Shown here in pieces: positions 24,963 through 32,300 of a DNA stretch of 37,096 nucleotides; the first letter of the stretch is position 1; each line of letters opens with the position of its first letter. The position numbers and the translations under genes were made by a program. The DNA is from a virus. The notes under the pieces are model-generated. The model saw only the letters and a program-made list of their open reading frames with translations, had not been told where the DNA came from and did no database searches. The DNA lies in IMG/VR virus record IMGVR_UViG_3300025133_000318, positions 1 through 37,096 of that record; one strand, 5' to 3'.

Positions 24963-26663
24963 TTAATGTGTTTGACTCCATGAGTGACCTATGCTATACT
25001 CCCCTCCTAGTGGGATTTTTAAGTCGTAGTTTTCTCCAGCCTTAATAATAGCCTGTATAGCCTCCCTCCCCAGCTGTTCCTCATACCCCTTCTCCACCTC
25101 CATTTGGATCTCATCATGGATGTTCCCTACAAAGTAACCTTTCTGATCCTTGATTATATCACTTCCGCTTAAATAAGTCAATGCCCTCTTCATAATGATT
25201 GCACCTGCGTTTTGCAGTAGTAGGTTTAATGAAGAGTGCGGGGATCGAGGGTAAAGTTTTCTTCCATCCAATCCCTTAATATATCCTTTTCTGGTAGCGT
25301 ATCTAACTGATGTTGCAAATTTTTCAAGTTTAGGTAGAGCAAGGAGAAATCGTTCTCTAAGTTTCGCTCCATCATATTTAGTACCTTTAATAATTTGTCC
25401 CAGCTTTCCATCTCCTGCACCGTAGATGAAGGCATAGATGAAAGTTTTAGCTTTGTCTCTTGTATCAATTCCAGCAAGTCGCTGATTATAGGTGTGTATA
25501 TCTCCATTAAGTATCTCATTTGTAAAATCCTCATCATTAATATAATGTGCCAGCATGCGGAGTTCTAAACCACTAGCATCACAGCCTACTAGAATATTCC
25601 CCTCCTCTGCTATCCAGAGTTCCCTACACTCCGTACCCCACTTAGAATAGTTTGCTGGTATTTGTGCCATGTTAGGCGAGAAGTGTGTCATTCTTCCTGA
25701 GATAGCTCCACAACTATTTACTTTACCGTGTACCCTCCCATCTTTTTGTACCGCATCTACCCAGGCGTTAATCATTACAATTCTTTTAGCAATTAAAAAG
25801 TAATCTATTAATAGTTTAGCTTCTGGAATATCAATGGTCTTTAATATTGTCTCATCTATCTTAACATTCCCCTTCTCTGTTAGTACTGTAGGTTCCCAGC
25901 CTAGCATTTTCAGTCTTTCAACTATTTGCTGCCGTGAGGCGGGGTTAAAAACCTCTTCTATCTCCCTATAAGAACCTTGTCCATCCTTCTTTAAGTTTTT
26001 ATGAGCATTATATAATGAGCCATCCTTTTTATATTTAACATGTATATACTCTTTTGTAATTAGTGGGGGGAAAATCTTTTGAAATTGCTCTTCCAGTTCA
26101 TCTTTAATTACAGTTAGTTGAAATAAGAGGAGCATTGCCTTCTTCTCATCTATCTTCCATCCCCGTCGTTCCTGCTCTCCCATGATTTTTGCAACATCAT
26201 GCTCAAGCTGTATGCTTTGTTTGCTAAACCCATAAATATCTCGCCTAAGCCTTTGAATAACCCGCTCAGAAAGAAGCACGTCTCGTATACAATACTGTAC
26301 CATATCATTTGAAAGCGATTCAAAATCATCATGTTCTCCTTTATTAAAGTCACATATAACCCCCCAATTTTTAAGGGAGTGTCCTCCATCTCTAGCTGGA
26401 CTAGCCAGTCGGGATAGTACTAATGTATCTGTTACCTTTCCATCCCAATTAAAATCCCATAGTCGTGATAGGACAGGAAGATCATAATTAATAATGTTAT
26501 GTCCGATAAGCTCCGTCACCCCTGTTTGTTTAACCCAAATCTTCCATGAATCCGCATCAAAGAATTGATGTGTTAAACCTTTATCTAATGTTTTAGCACA
26601 GAGGACAAATATCTTTGTCGGTTCTAATCCATCTGCCTCTAAGTCAAATATTACTCTCATCAT
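24963..26663 (-). CDS. DNA polymerase, family A (T7-like), with 3'-5' exonuclease
   Basis: This is the replicative polymerase, 566 residues. The exonuclease domain has Asp7/Glu9 (FDLEADG), Asp61 (HNIINYDLPVL) and Tyr124...Asp128. The polymerase motifs are A (Asp362 in GCDASGLELR), B (Arg402, Lys406, Tyr410, Tyr414 in RDKAKTFIYAFIYG) and C (His516-Asp517-Glu518). Tyr410 takes the position equivalent to E. coli Phe762, as in T7. It is shorter than T7 gp5 (704 residues), mainly between exonuclease and polymerase motifs and in the thumb; a thioredoxin-binding loop is not evident. It works with the primase-helicase and SSB encoded upstream. Confidence 0.96.
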   Translation of the reverse strand: MMRVIFDLEADGLEPTKIFVLCAKTLDKGLTHQFFDADSWKIWVKQTGVTELIGHNIINYDLPVLSRLWDFNWDGKVTDTLVLSRLASPARDGGHSLKNWGVICDFNKGEHDDFESLSNDMVQYCIRDVLLSERVIQRLRRDIYGFSKQSIQLEHDVAKIMGEQERRGWKIDEKKAMLLLFQLTVIKDELEEQFQKIFPPLITKEYIHVKYKKDGSLYNAHKNLKKDGQGSYREIEEVFNPASRQQIVERLKMLGWEPTVLTEKGNVKIDETILKTIDIPEAKLLIDYFLIAKRIVMINAWVDAVQKDGRVHGKVNSCGAISGRMTHFSPNMAQIPANYSKWGTECRELWIAEEGNILVGCDASGLELRMLAHYINDEDFTNEILNGDIHTYNQRLAGIDTRDKAKTFIYAFIYGAGDGKLGQIIKGTKYDGAKLRERFLLALPKLEKFATSVRYATRKGYIKGLDGRKLYPRSPHSSLNLLLQNAGAIIMKRALTYLSGSDIIKDQKGYFVGNIHDEIQMEVEKGYEEQLGREAIQAIIKAGENYDLKIPLGGEYSIGHSWSQTH

Positions 26664-26974
26664 TTATCCTCTTTTTGTTGTTCATTAACAACTTTCATTT
26701 TCTGAGCTAAAACCCAAGTCCCACCTTGAGATTCAGGTCTGTCGTATAACTCATAATCATCTACTTCAACTTCCACCCAAACCCTACCCCTCTCAGATAG
26801 GTGTGGTGCATTTTTTTCAAGTGTGCAATGCCATCCCTTTCTTTCAGCGAAACCTTTTTTGGGGTGAAACTCTGCATCCATCCATACACCTATTGGTATT
26901 CTACTTTTTTGATTTATAAATAGAGGGGATAAACTACTGTCTTTCATTTTTCTTATCAACTTATATGCTTTCAT
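26660..26974 (-). CDS. Conserved phage protein of unknown function
   Basis: This 104-residue protein has the features of a small, well-conserved family found next to phage polymerases or primases: SPLFINQKSRIPIGVWMDAE, GFAERKGWHCT, HLSERGRVWVEVEVDDYE and a C-terminal GGTWVLA. It is probably a compact beta protein, but no activity is known to me. It overlaps the methyltransferase stop by one base and the polymerase start by four, so it is co-translated with both. Confidence 0.75.
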   Translation of the reverse strand: MKAYKLIRKMKDSSLSPLFINQKSRIPIGVWMDAEFHPKKGFAERKGWHCTLEKNAPHLSERGRVWVEVEVDDYELYDRPESQGGTWVLAQKMKVVNEQQKEDK

Positions 26975-28212
26975 TATATCATCTCTTGTAAGATATGTTT
27001 AATTACATCTACTGTGAAGCCATTACCTAAAAGTTTATACCGCTGTGTATTAGACACACCTGAGGTATATCCTTCAGGTACTGTCTGCAATCTTTCGCAC
27101 TCTAAAGGCGTGAGTTTGCGGTAAGTTGGATGAGTAACAACAACATTATCATTTAGTACCTTTGGCTCTCTATTGCCTCCCGTACAAGCATTTAAGGTGG
27201 GTGACTTTCCCGTTTTAGCATATACACGCTTGATTAATTCGTTGCCTTTAATGTCTGTTGCTGTTGCTGCGTGATGACACGTTGAATCTTGGTTAAACTC
27301 TTTTAGTTCGCATGGTCTTTCAACATAACCATTTGAATATCCATGAGTACCAGCACACAAAGTTGCTGTTTTATTTCTATGAATGGTGTTTGCTTGTGAT
27401 TTGTAATTAGGATTTAACTGGTCTCCACCTTTATAACCATCAAGCAAGTGTTGTCCTGCGTTATACTCATCATTTACAACATCTTCAAGAATATCCTTTA
27501 GAACAATGCCTTTGTCTTTGGGTTGGGTTATAGGTCTTTGAATTACACCATGTGGAACGCCTTTATACATTGAGTTGGTCAGTGTGTTAGATTTTTGATT
27601 CTCACTTCTTGCTCTGTTGATTCTGGGTGTGTGTTTATTAGTGTTTTCACTCCTTAGCATATATGCCATTTCTTTGTCAGACAAAATATCACTAACACCA
27701 TCCTCAATAATATCTTTTAAAACTAAGCCTTTATCTTCTGGCTGTATTAGTCCAGGAATGTTCGTCCAATACAATCTCACTCGATTCTGTGCTGAGACAA
27801 GTGTTGAATTAATCATTACAGGCTCAACACCTAAATGCTCACTGATAATCTCTTGGTATTCTTTTTTCATTCTCACATTCTCAAGTAAGAAATACTTTGG
27901 CTTACACTCTCTTAGCAATCTAACAAACTGAAAGAACAAGGCAGAACGTGGATCGTTAAAGTTGAGTTGCTTACCTGCAAATGAGAACCCTTGGCAAGGT
28001 GAGCCACAAATTATCAAATCAATCTTTGGTAAATCTTTTCCTTTTACTTCCGTAACGCTACCTATCTGTTTAGTATTCGGGTAGTTTTTTTGCGTCACTT
28101 TTATGGCGTACTTGTCAATCTCACTCGCATAATAGTTATCTACCTTAATACCTAGTTGATCTAAGGCTATCTGACCACAGGACATCCCATCAAATAAACT
28201 TAATACATTCAT
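26974..28212 (-). CDS. DNA (cytosine-5) methyltransferase
   Basis: This enzyme transfers a methyl group from S-adenosylmethionine to C5 of cytosine. The 412 residues carry motif I FDGMSCGQIAL (7-17), the catalytic Pro72-Cys73 in GSPCQGFS (motif IV), ENV (111-113, motif VI), QNRVR (142-146, motif VIII), LTPLECERLQ (motif IX) and LLGNGFTVDV (motif X). The SxSG-like motif I and CGxPCQ loop look like the DNMT3-type phage enzymes. The target-recognition region (about 155-355) has internal repeats. No restriction enzyme partner is present, so it is an orphan enzyme that could protect phage DNA from host restriction. It overlaps neighbours on both sides by one base. Confidence 0.95.
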   Translation of the reverse strand: MNVLSLFDGMSCGQIALDQLGIKVDNYYASEIDKYAIKVTQKNYPNTKQIGSVTEVKGKDLPKIDLIICGSPCQGFSFAGKQLNFNDPRSALFFQFVRLLRECKPKYFLLENVRMKKEYQEIISEHLGVEPVMINSTLVSAQNRVRLYWTNIPGLIQPEDKGLVLKDIIEDGVSDILSDKEMAYMLRSENTNKHTPRINRARSENQKSNTLTNSMYKGVPHGVIQRPITQPKDKGIVLKDILEDVVNDEYNAGQHLLDGYKGGDQLNPNYKSQANTIHRNKTATLCAGTHGYSNGYVERPCELKEFNQDSTCHHAATATDIKGNELIKRVYAKTGKSPTLNACTGGNREPKVLNDNVVVTHPTYRKLTPLECERLQTVPEGYTSGVSNTQRYKLLGNGFTVDVIKHILQEMI

Positions 28213-29825
28213 TATATTTCCCCCTCAGTTAACCTACCAGTATTGAGATCATAAAACAATTGGCAACCTACCCCTGTTAATCCTGCAAAGCGGTTCTTTA
28301 GTACTCTGACAGTGGTGGTATGCCGTATCACCATATCATCAGCCTGTCCATTCCTCTCTAAACCTATGACCATATCAGATAATTGACCAATTGCAGCAGT
28401 ACCCCGCAGTTGTGCTAGGCTGGTGATAGCCCCATCCTCATGTCCTTGTGATGATGGTCGGCGGAGATGGGAGACAAGTATTAAACCCACGCCTGTCTCC
28501 TGTGTGAGCATTGCCAGCTTCGTCATAATCTCATCTAATGCTCGACGCTCATCATTATTCCTTTGATCACTTACGATAATACTTATGTGATCCAGGAAGA
28601 TCCACTTACAATCAGAACCATTTGCAAGATTTCTTATAACACTTACAATAGTGCTTATATCTGCTGATCCCCAGCTATCATATAAGAATAATCTACCTGT
28701 ACCTAGAGTAGAATCAAATGCTGATCGCATAGTGCCATCATCAACCTCTACTCCTGGTAGGTGTAATGGTCTGTTAACCTCTAATGAGAGCATATCTAAG
28801 CCTGTCTTCTTTATATTCTGCTCCATGAATAGTAAGCCTATGTTATCCTCTGTATCTTGTAAGAGGTGGTAGACTAGCTCCTTTATAAAGCTACTCTTCC
28901 CCAATCCAGTACCAGCAGAGATTGTTATAAGCTCCCCTTGCCTCATACCATATGTTAAAGTATTTAAATCCTCCCACGGGTAGGGTACGCAAGGTGTGGT
29001 ATCCTCTTCTGTAATAAGCTCCCATAGTGAGGAGCCTTCTACTATACCCTCTGGTGTATATGGTTTAGCACTCCACCACTCATTAATAAAATCTTTTCCA
29101 GCCCCATTTATTAAATACTCATTGGCATCTTTAAGTGCTAGGCTCACTATACGAACTTTCTTGGGTGGTAGTATCTCTGCAACTTTATTAGAGGCGAGCC
29201 GTCCAGCCTCATCATTATCAAAGCATATAACTATGTGTTCAAAGTTATCCAGAAAATCAAGATTACTCTTTATACTTTTTAATGCAGAGGGTGCACCATC
29301 TCTAATAGAGACGACAGGGAATTTACTACCTAGCATTTCATAAGCAGCCAGGGCATCTAACTCCCCCTCTGTAATAGTTATATATCTACCAGTACCAAAT
29401 AGTTGTTGTCCAAAGAGTGCGGTTGCCTTAGTTGGCGTACCCCCCCACTTGAAGATTTTATCCTGTCCTCTAATCTTTATAGCGACAGCCTCCCCCTCCT
29501 TACTGAAATAGGGTAGGTGGTAATCACCATTATTAGGGTCAACGGTGACACCATACTTCTCGCAAGTGTCCTTTTTAATCTTCCTCTTGGTTAGTGCGGT
29601 GAAAATTAAGCGGTCATTATTAGGCTCCATTCTGACTACTTTCTTTGCACCTTTATTATTGTTACTAATTAAGTTATTAATATCTACCTCCTCTTCTGGA
29701 ATTATCTCATTACAGTTTATATGAAAACAGAAGAAACCATCTGTGTATTGAGCCATACTATGATGATCACATCTGGGACATAACAAGTTACTCTTTAAAA
29801 ATACTCCTTTCTCATGCTCATTCAT
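28212..29825 (-). CDS. Primase-helicase (T7 gp4-like)
   Basis: This bifunctional replication protein, 537 residues, makes RNA primers and unwinds DNA. The N-terminal zinc finger has Cys16, Cys19, Cys33 and Cys38. The TOPRIM primase core shows Glu153 in TEGELDALAA and Asp203/Asp205 in CFDNDEAGR. The helicase domain (RecA/DnaB fold) shows Walker A SAGTGLGKSS (Lys310), Walker B IFLDHISI (Asp412-His413), an SHLRRP motif and a downstream TVRVLKNRF basic segment. All parts are complete. It lies below the SSB gene, from which it is separated by an intrinsic terminator. Confidence 0.96.
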   Translation of the reverse strand: MNEHEKGVFLKSNLLCPRCDHHSMAQYTDGFFCFHINCNEIIPEEEVDINNLISNNNKGAKKVVRMEPNNDRLIFTALTKRKIKKDTCEKYGVTVDPNNGDYHLPYFSKEGEAVAIKIRGQDKIFKWGGTPTKATALFGQQLFGTGRYITITEGELDALAAYEMLGSKFPVVSIRDGAPSALKSIKSNLDFLDNFEHIVICFDNDEAGRLASNKVAEILPPKKVRIVSLALKDANEYLINGAGKDFINEWWSAKPYTPEGIVEGSSLWELITEEDTTPCVPYPWEDLNTLTYGMRQGELITISAGTGLGKSSFIKELVYHLLQDTEDNIGLLFMEQNIKKTGLDMLSLEVNRPLHLPGVEVDDGTMRSAFDSTLGTGRLFLYDSWGSADISTIVSVIRNLANGSDCKWIFLDHISIIVSDQRNNDERRALDEIMTKLAMLTQETGVGLILVSHLRRPSSQGHEDGAITSLAQLRGTAAIGQLSDMVIGLERNGQADDMVIRHTTTVRVLKNRFAGLTGVGCQLFYDLNTGRLTEGEI

Positions 29826-29837
29826 AATCCACCCTTG

Positions 29838-29867
29838 AAAAAGATGGGGTGGTTTTTACACCACCCC
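29838..29867 (-). terminator. Rho-independent terminator between SSB and primase-helicase genes
   Basis: On the minus strand an 8-bp stem GGGGTGGT / ACCACCCC (plus coordinates 29846-29853 and 29860-29867) with a 6-base loop is followed by ATCTTTTTC. It starts 22 bases after the SSB stop. It would set SSB transcripts above primase, polymerase and nucleotide genes unless read through. Confidence 0.75.
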
Positions 29868-29888
29868 GATAATGTCAACGCACAAAAT

Positions 29889-30350
29889 TTAAAACGGTAC
29901 GTCTGTTTCAGCTTCAATAGGTTTAAAGGGGTTGTGATCCCATCCTTTCCCCTCATATGGGATATGCTCTACTACTTGAACTGCATTCAACCATTTGCCT
30001 AAACCATACTGGGTTGTAGCTGGATGCGCGTAGAAGCTTACATCTATATTAATGGTAGATCCATTACCAATAAGAGCACCATCCCAAGGCTCACCTTGAC
30101 TATCAAATACCAGGGGTGCTGGAATGTCAGAACCCTTTCTACTTTTAGTCTTTCTCTTGAAGACAAAGCAATTCTCTGTACCCTTCTTAGGCTGTACTCC
30201 ATTTGATGTGAGTGCCTCTTGAGTATCCTCATCAACCTCAAGTTCTACAGACCACAGTCCTTCTGGATTAAAGTCATCCACTTGTGGTTTAATTACCTTC
30301 GCCCATTTAGCGGTTCCGCCTATCTGCATATGTTCTTGTGAAAATTTCAT
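29889..30350 (-). CDS. Single-stranded DNA-binding protein (T7 gp2.5-like)
   Basis: This 153-residue protein has the style of the DUF2815/gp2.5-like SSB family. The N-terminal strands (AKWAKVIKPQVDDFNPEGLW) form an OB-type fold with a central VFKRKTKSRKG basic loop, a GALIGNGSTINIDVSFY strand pair and an acidic C-terminal tail ending in Phe (EAETDVPF), like the aromatic end that contacts polymerase and helicase in T7. Location directly before the primase-helicase gene supports a replication role. The ribosome site AGGAGA lies upstream. Confidence 0.85.
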   Translation of the reverse strand: MKFSQEHMQIGGTAKWAKVIKPQVDDFNPEGLWSVELEVDEDTQEALTSNGVQPKKGTENCFVFKRKTKSRKGSDIPAPLVFDSQGEPWDGALIGNGSTINIDVSFYAHPATTQYGLGKWLNAVQVVEHIPYEGKGWDHNPFKPIEAETDVPF

Positions 30351-30391
30351 ATTAGTTCTCCTAATTAAGTTGTTAATAAATAGTACTTTTA

Positions 30392-30853
30392 TTACGTCTT
30401 TGTCTTTATATCATATAAGCCCTCCTTATTAAGTGGTTGAATTGCAATAGCTGTCTCCTCTATATCCTTTTTATTCAAGAAGTAACCCAGCCTATTTATA
30501 TCCGTCTCTTCAAAATGTAATCGAGCTGGTACATATCTCCCCTTCTGTATTACCTCTTTGATTAGTTGTGGTGAGGTAACAATTAGATGGGTTCCAGTGT
30601 AGAAGATCCATCTATAACTCTTAGTGGTTTTCAATCCACTATTCCTCCCTCGAAAGTGTGTCTCAACCACCAATTTCCCTGTCTCATTACTCCTTAAATC
30701 TACTTTCACCTCAATCCATTTATCAGGCGGGATGAAGATATCGCCTTTAGGCTCGTATCTATCCACTATTTTTGCATCTGGTAAGAAGACACGAACATAA
30801 TCTAAAGCCACTCTCTCTCCCGCCTTTCCTACTATTAAATCTTCTTTGAACAT
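30392..30853 (-). CDS. PD-(D/E)XK superfamily endonuclease
   Basis: This 153-residue protein has a restriction-like nuclease core: Glu13 in an N-terminal helix (KAGERVALDYV), Asp38 in KGDIF, and Glu48-Val-Lys50 in WIEVK. Strands follow that include ETHFRGRNSG. Similar small phage nucleases act in Holliday-junction cutting, host genome breakdown or DNA repair; which applies cannot be told. The start at 30853 sits right behind two copies of the AATAAAGGTGT motif, the nearer of which may double as its ribosome site (AAAGGTG). Confidence 0.7.
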   Translation of the reverse strand: MFKEDLIVGKAGERVALDYVRVFLPDAKIVDRYEPKGDIFIPPDKWIEVKVDLRSNETGKLVVETHFRGRNSGLKTTKSYRWIFYTGTHLIVTSPQLIKEVIQKGRYVPARLHFEETDINRLGYFLNKKDIEETAIAIQPLNKEGLYDIKTKT

Positions 30854-30857
30854 TAGA

Positions 30858-30883
30858 ACACCTTTATTAAAACACCTTTATTA
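30858..30883 (-). promoter_or_regulatory. Two tandem AATAAAGGTGT motifs, candidate promoter elements
   Basis: On the minus strand, TAATAAAGGTGT occurs at 30883-30872 and again at 30869-30858, 14 bases apart, directly before the nuclease start. The upstream copy is preceded by a very AT-rich tract (30884-30910) containing TATAAT-like sequences. The same motif recurs at three other sites upstream of or inside leftward genes. Confidence 0.45.
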
Positions 30884-30915
30884 TATAATAATATTATTAT
30901 TATAATAGTATTTTT

Positions 30916-31107
30916 CTATTCCTCTATATATATTATACCATTTTTTTCGATCAACTGCAAGACCTCTTTATCTTCCACATCTATATCATACTCATAAAGA
31001 GAATTTATACAGGAAGAACATAGCTCTTCTAGTTGTCCTGTATTCGGATTCTTGTAGTAAAGCTCTGTCTCTGTCAGTTTCGCATTACATGCCTTACATC
31101 TACTCAT
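30916..31107 (-). CDS. Small zinc-ribbon protein
   Basis: This 63-residue protein has Cys at residues 4, 7, 30 and 33 (RCKACNAKL and CSSC), a typical four-Cys zinc ribbon. The C-terminal half is acidic (YEYDIDVEDKEV). Small Zn-binding proteins of this kind are frequent in early phage regions and may bind DNA or host RNA polymerase, but no specific role can be assigned. Confidence 0.7.
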   Translation of the reverse strand: MSRCKACNAKLTETELYYKNPNTGQLEELCSSCINSLYEYDIDVEDKEVLQLIEKNGIIYIEE

Positions 31108-31125
31108 TAAGATTGATTGGTTTTG

Positions 31126-31323
31126 TCATACCGTTCCTCCTCTCTCTTCTATTTCCACCTTTAATTCTTTTAGCCTGTCAGCAGCAACAGGACGTTCGTT
31201 GACCATATATATCTCAATTTGACTATTAATTGCCTCAATCAATAGCCCAACTTCGATTTTATCCAAATCATATATGGAAGTGTAAGTCCTTCGAAACACT
31301 CTATCTCCTTTATTCATAATCAT
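31126..31323 (-). CDS. Small early-region protein, unknown function
   Basis: This 65-residue protein overlaps the preceding gene's stop (ATGA). The usable starts are 31323 or the Met at 31317, both behind GGAGAAC. The sequence has an N-terminal beta-like part (GDRVFRRTYTSIYDL) and a helical C-terminal half (RPVAADRLKELKVEIEERG). No family is recognised; it is supported by coupling and codon continuity within the early operon. Confidence 0.55.
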   Translation of the reverse strand: MIMNKGDRVFRRTYTSIYDLDKIEVGLLIEAINSQIEIYMVNERPVAADRLKELKVEIEERGGTV

Positions 31324-31547
31324 TTCATGTTCTCCGTAATTAGGTCTGAGGTGTCTTCGTGAATTCTACTCCAATCATACTTCTCATTCATGTACCAACA
31401 GACATGTTCCCACACATCATCAGGCATGTCTGCCCACATATCCCGTTCCCACCAGGCTATAATCACACTCTCCTCCCCTGATGATCCATTTTGTGTCCAT
31501 TGTTTTTCATAGTTACTGAAGTGTTCAACTATTTGTTTTGGTTTCAT
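31320..31547 (-). CDS. Small Trp-rich acidic early protein, unknown function
   Basis: This 75-residue, acidic protein has seven Trp (WERDMWADMPDDVWEHVCWYM). It overlaps both the upstream (ATGA) and the downstream gene. Acidic aromatic-rich small proteins in early phage regions often act as inhibitors of host proteins, but nothing here identifies a target. Function unknown. Confidence 0.55.
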   Translation of the reverse strand: MKPKQIVEHFSNYEKQWTQNGSSGEESVIIAWWERDMWADMPDDVWEHVCWYMNEKYDWSRIHEDTSDLITENMK

Positions 31548-31729
31548 TTTCTATCCCCAGGGTCTAGTTGTTCAAGGAATTTGACCAGTCTATCATACCC
31601 AACTGTCGGTAAAGGTGGTTTCACCTGTTTCCATTGCTGTTGCAGTACATTCAAAGAGGAGAGCAACAGAAAATAATCCTCCTCACTTATTTCACTTATT
31701 GTATACGTCTTCTCGTTAGTTATATTCAT
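31544..31729 (-). CDS. Small early protein, unknown function
   Basis: This 61-residue helical protein has a strong ribosome site (TAGGAGGTATAATG). It contains a run SEEDYFLLLSSLNVLQQQW and ends DPGDRK. Its stop overlaps the next start by four bases. It could be preceded by the small frame at 31716-31865. No family recognised. Confidence 0.55.
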   Translation of the reverse strand: MNITNEKTYTISEISEEDYFLLLSSLNVLQQQWKQVKPPLPTVGYDRLVKFLEQLDPGDRK

Positions 31730-31865
31730 TATACCTCCTAAATCGGCTTGTATTGAGTTCTAAGACACCTTTATTGAATACAGGTACATGGTAAAGGGTA
31801 GAGATTTGAATCAACCTAAGACTATTACAGTTAGGATGGTGGCTTTCTCCTTGTTTGCTACTCAT
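31716..31865 (-). CDS. Possible 49-residue early protein
   Basis: An ATG two bases after the stop of the 31868 gene, with GGGAG eight bases upstream, opens a 49-residue frame (MSSKQGESHHPNCNS ... RYNEYN) that ends 14 bases inside the next gene. Operon-like spacing favours translation, but the frame also contains an AATAAAGGTGT motif and has no recognised family. It would fill the only large gap in this stretch. Confidence 0.35.
   Translation of the reverse strand: MSSKQGESHHPNCNSLRLIQISTLYHVPVFNKGVLELNTSRFRRYNEYN
31765..31776 (-). promoter_or_regulatory. CAATAAAGGTGT motif, candidate promoter element
   Basis: On the minus strand CAATAAAGGTGTC lies 36 bases before the start of the 31544-31729 gene, which has its own separate ribosome site. 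The motif therefore is not simply a Shine-Dalgarno sequence. Confidence 0.4.
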
Positions 31866-31867
31866 GA

Positions 31868-32080
31868 TTAGGTCTCCCATTTTATGATTTTGGGAGTATC
31901 CAAGAACCAGTGGTCACTCGAACAGTCAGCGCAAGTCATGCTCCCGCCATGCTCGTCTGGATGTCCGTCCATCTCCCACTCTTGGCTTTCTACGTCCCAG
32001 ACATTGGCGACGTCTATCACGATATTGACAGACCCACAACGAGGACAGGCGCGATTAGTCGTGGTATGATCATTCATCAT
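31868..32080 (-). CDS. Small zinc-ribbon protein
   Basis: This 70-residue protein has two CxxC pairs (CPRCGS, residues 12-15, and CADC, residues 50-53) about 35 residues apart. An acidic loop rich in Asp/Glu/His lies between them, and it ends DTPKIIKWET. It is a zinc ribbon with probable nucleic-acid or protein-binding role. An AAGGAG site precedes two adjacent ATGs (32080 and 32077). Part of the early operon. Confidence 0.65.
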   Translation of the reverse strand: MMNDHTTTNRACPRCGSVNIVIDVANVWDVESQEWEMDGHPDEHGGSMTCADCSSDHWFLDTPKIIKWET

Positions 32081-32092
32081 CTTTCTCCTTTT

Positions 32093-32287
32093 TTAATGTA
32101 ATTTAAACTCTGCCTCCCGTTCTATCCTACGCAGTAAGAATTTATAGGCTTCTTTAAATGTTTTCTTTCTGTTTCCCTTAATCGCTTCCGAACCCTCATC
32201 TAGCATAAAAAGTAACCAAGCTACTTCTTCTTGAGGGTCATCGCACTCTTCAAGAATCCAGTCTGCTACTTTTTCATAGTCATCCAT
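32093..32287 (-). CDS. Small acidic helical early protein
   Basis: This 64-residue protein is acidic in the first half (DDYEKVADWILEECDDPQEE) and basic in the second (GNRKKTFKEAYKFLLRRIERE). It looks like a two-helix protein. It sits 12 bases from the upstream gene and 13 from the downstream one. No family is recognised. Confidence 0.55.
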   Translation of the reverse strand: MDDYEKVADWILEECDDPQEEVAWLLFMLDEGSEAIKGNRKKTFKEAYKFLLRRIEREAEFKLH

Positions 32288-32300
32288 TTATTTTCTCCTT

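Noticed and set aside
27617-29343. Plus-strand frames of 73-115 residues over methyltransferase and primase-helicase
   Set aside because: The opposite strand encodes clearly recognisable enzymes with intact motifs; these frames lack ribosome sites.
31776-31860. tRNA-like segment ending ACCA with a GATTCAAATC box on the minus strand
   Set aside because: No acceptor stem or T-stem pairing can be built and the would-be anticodon loop is eleven bases.
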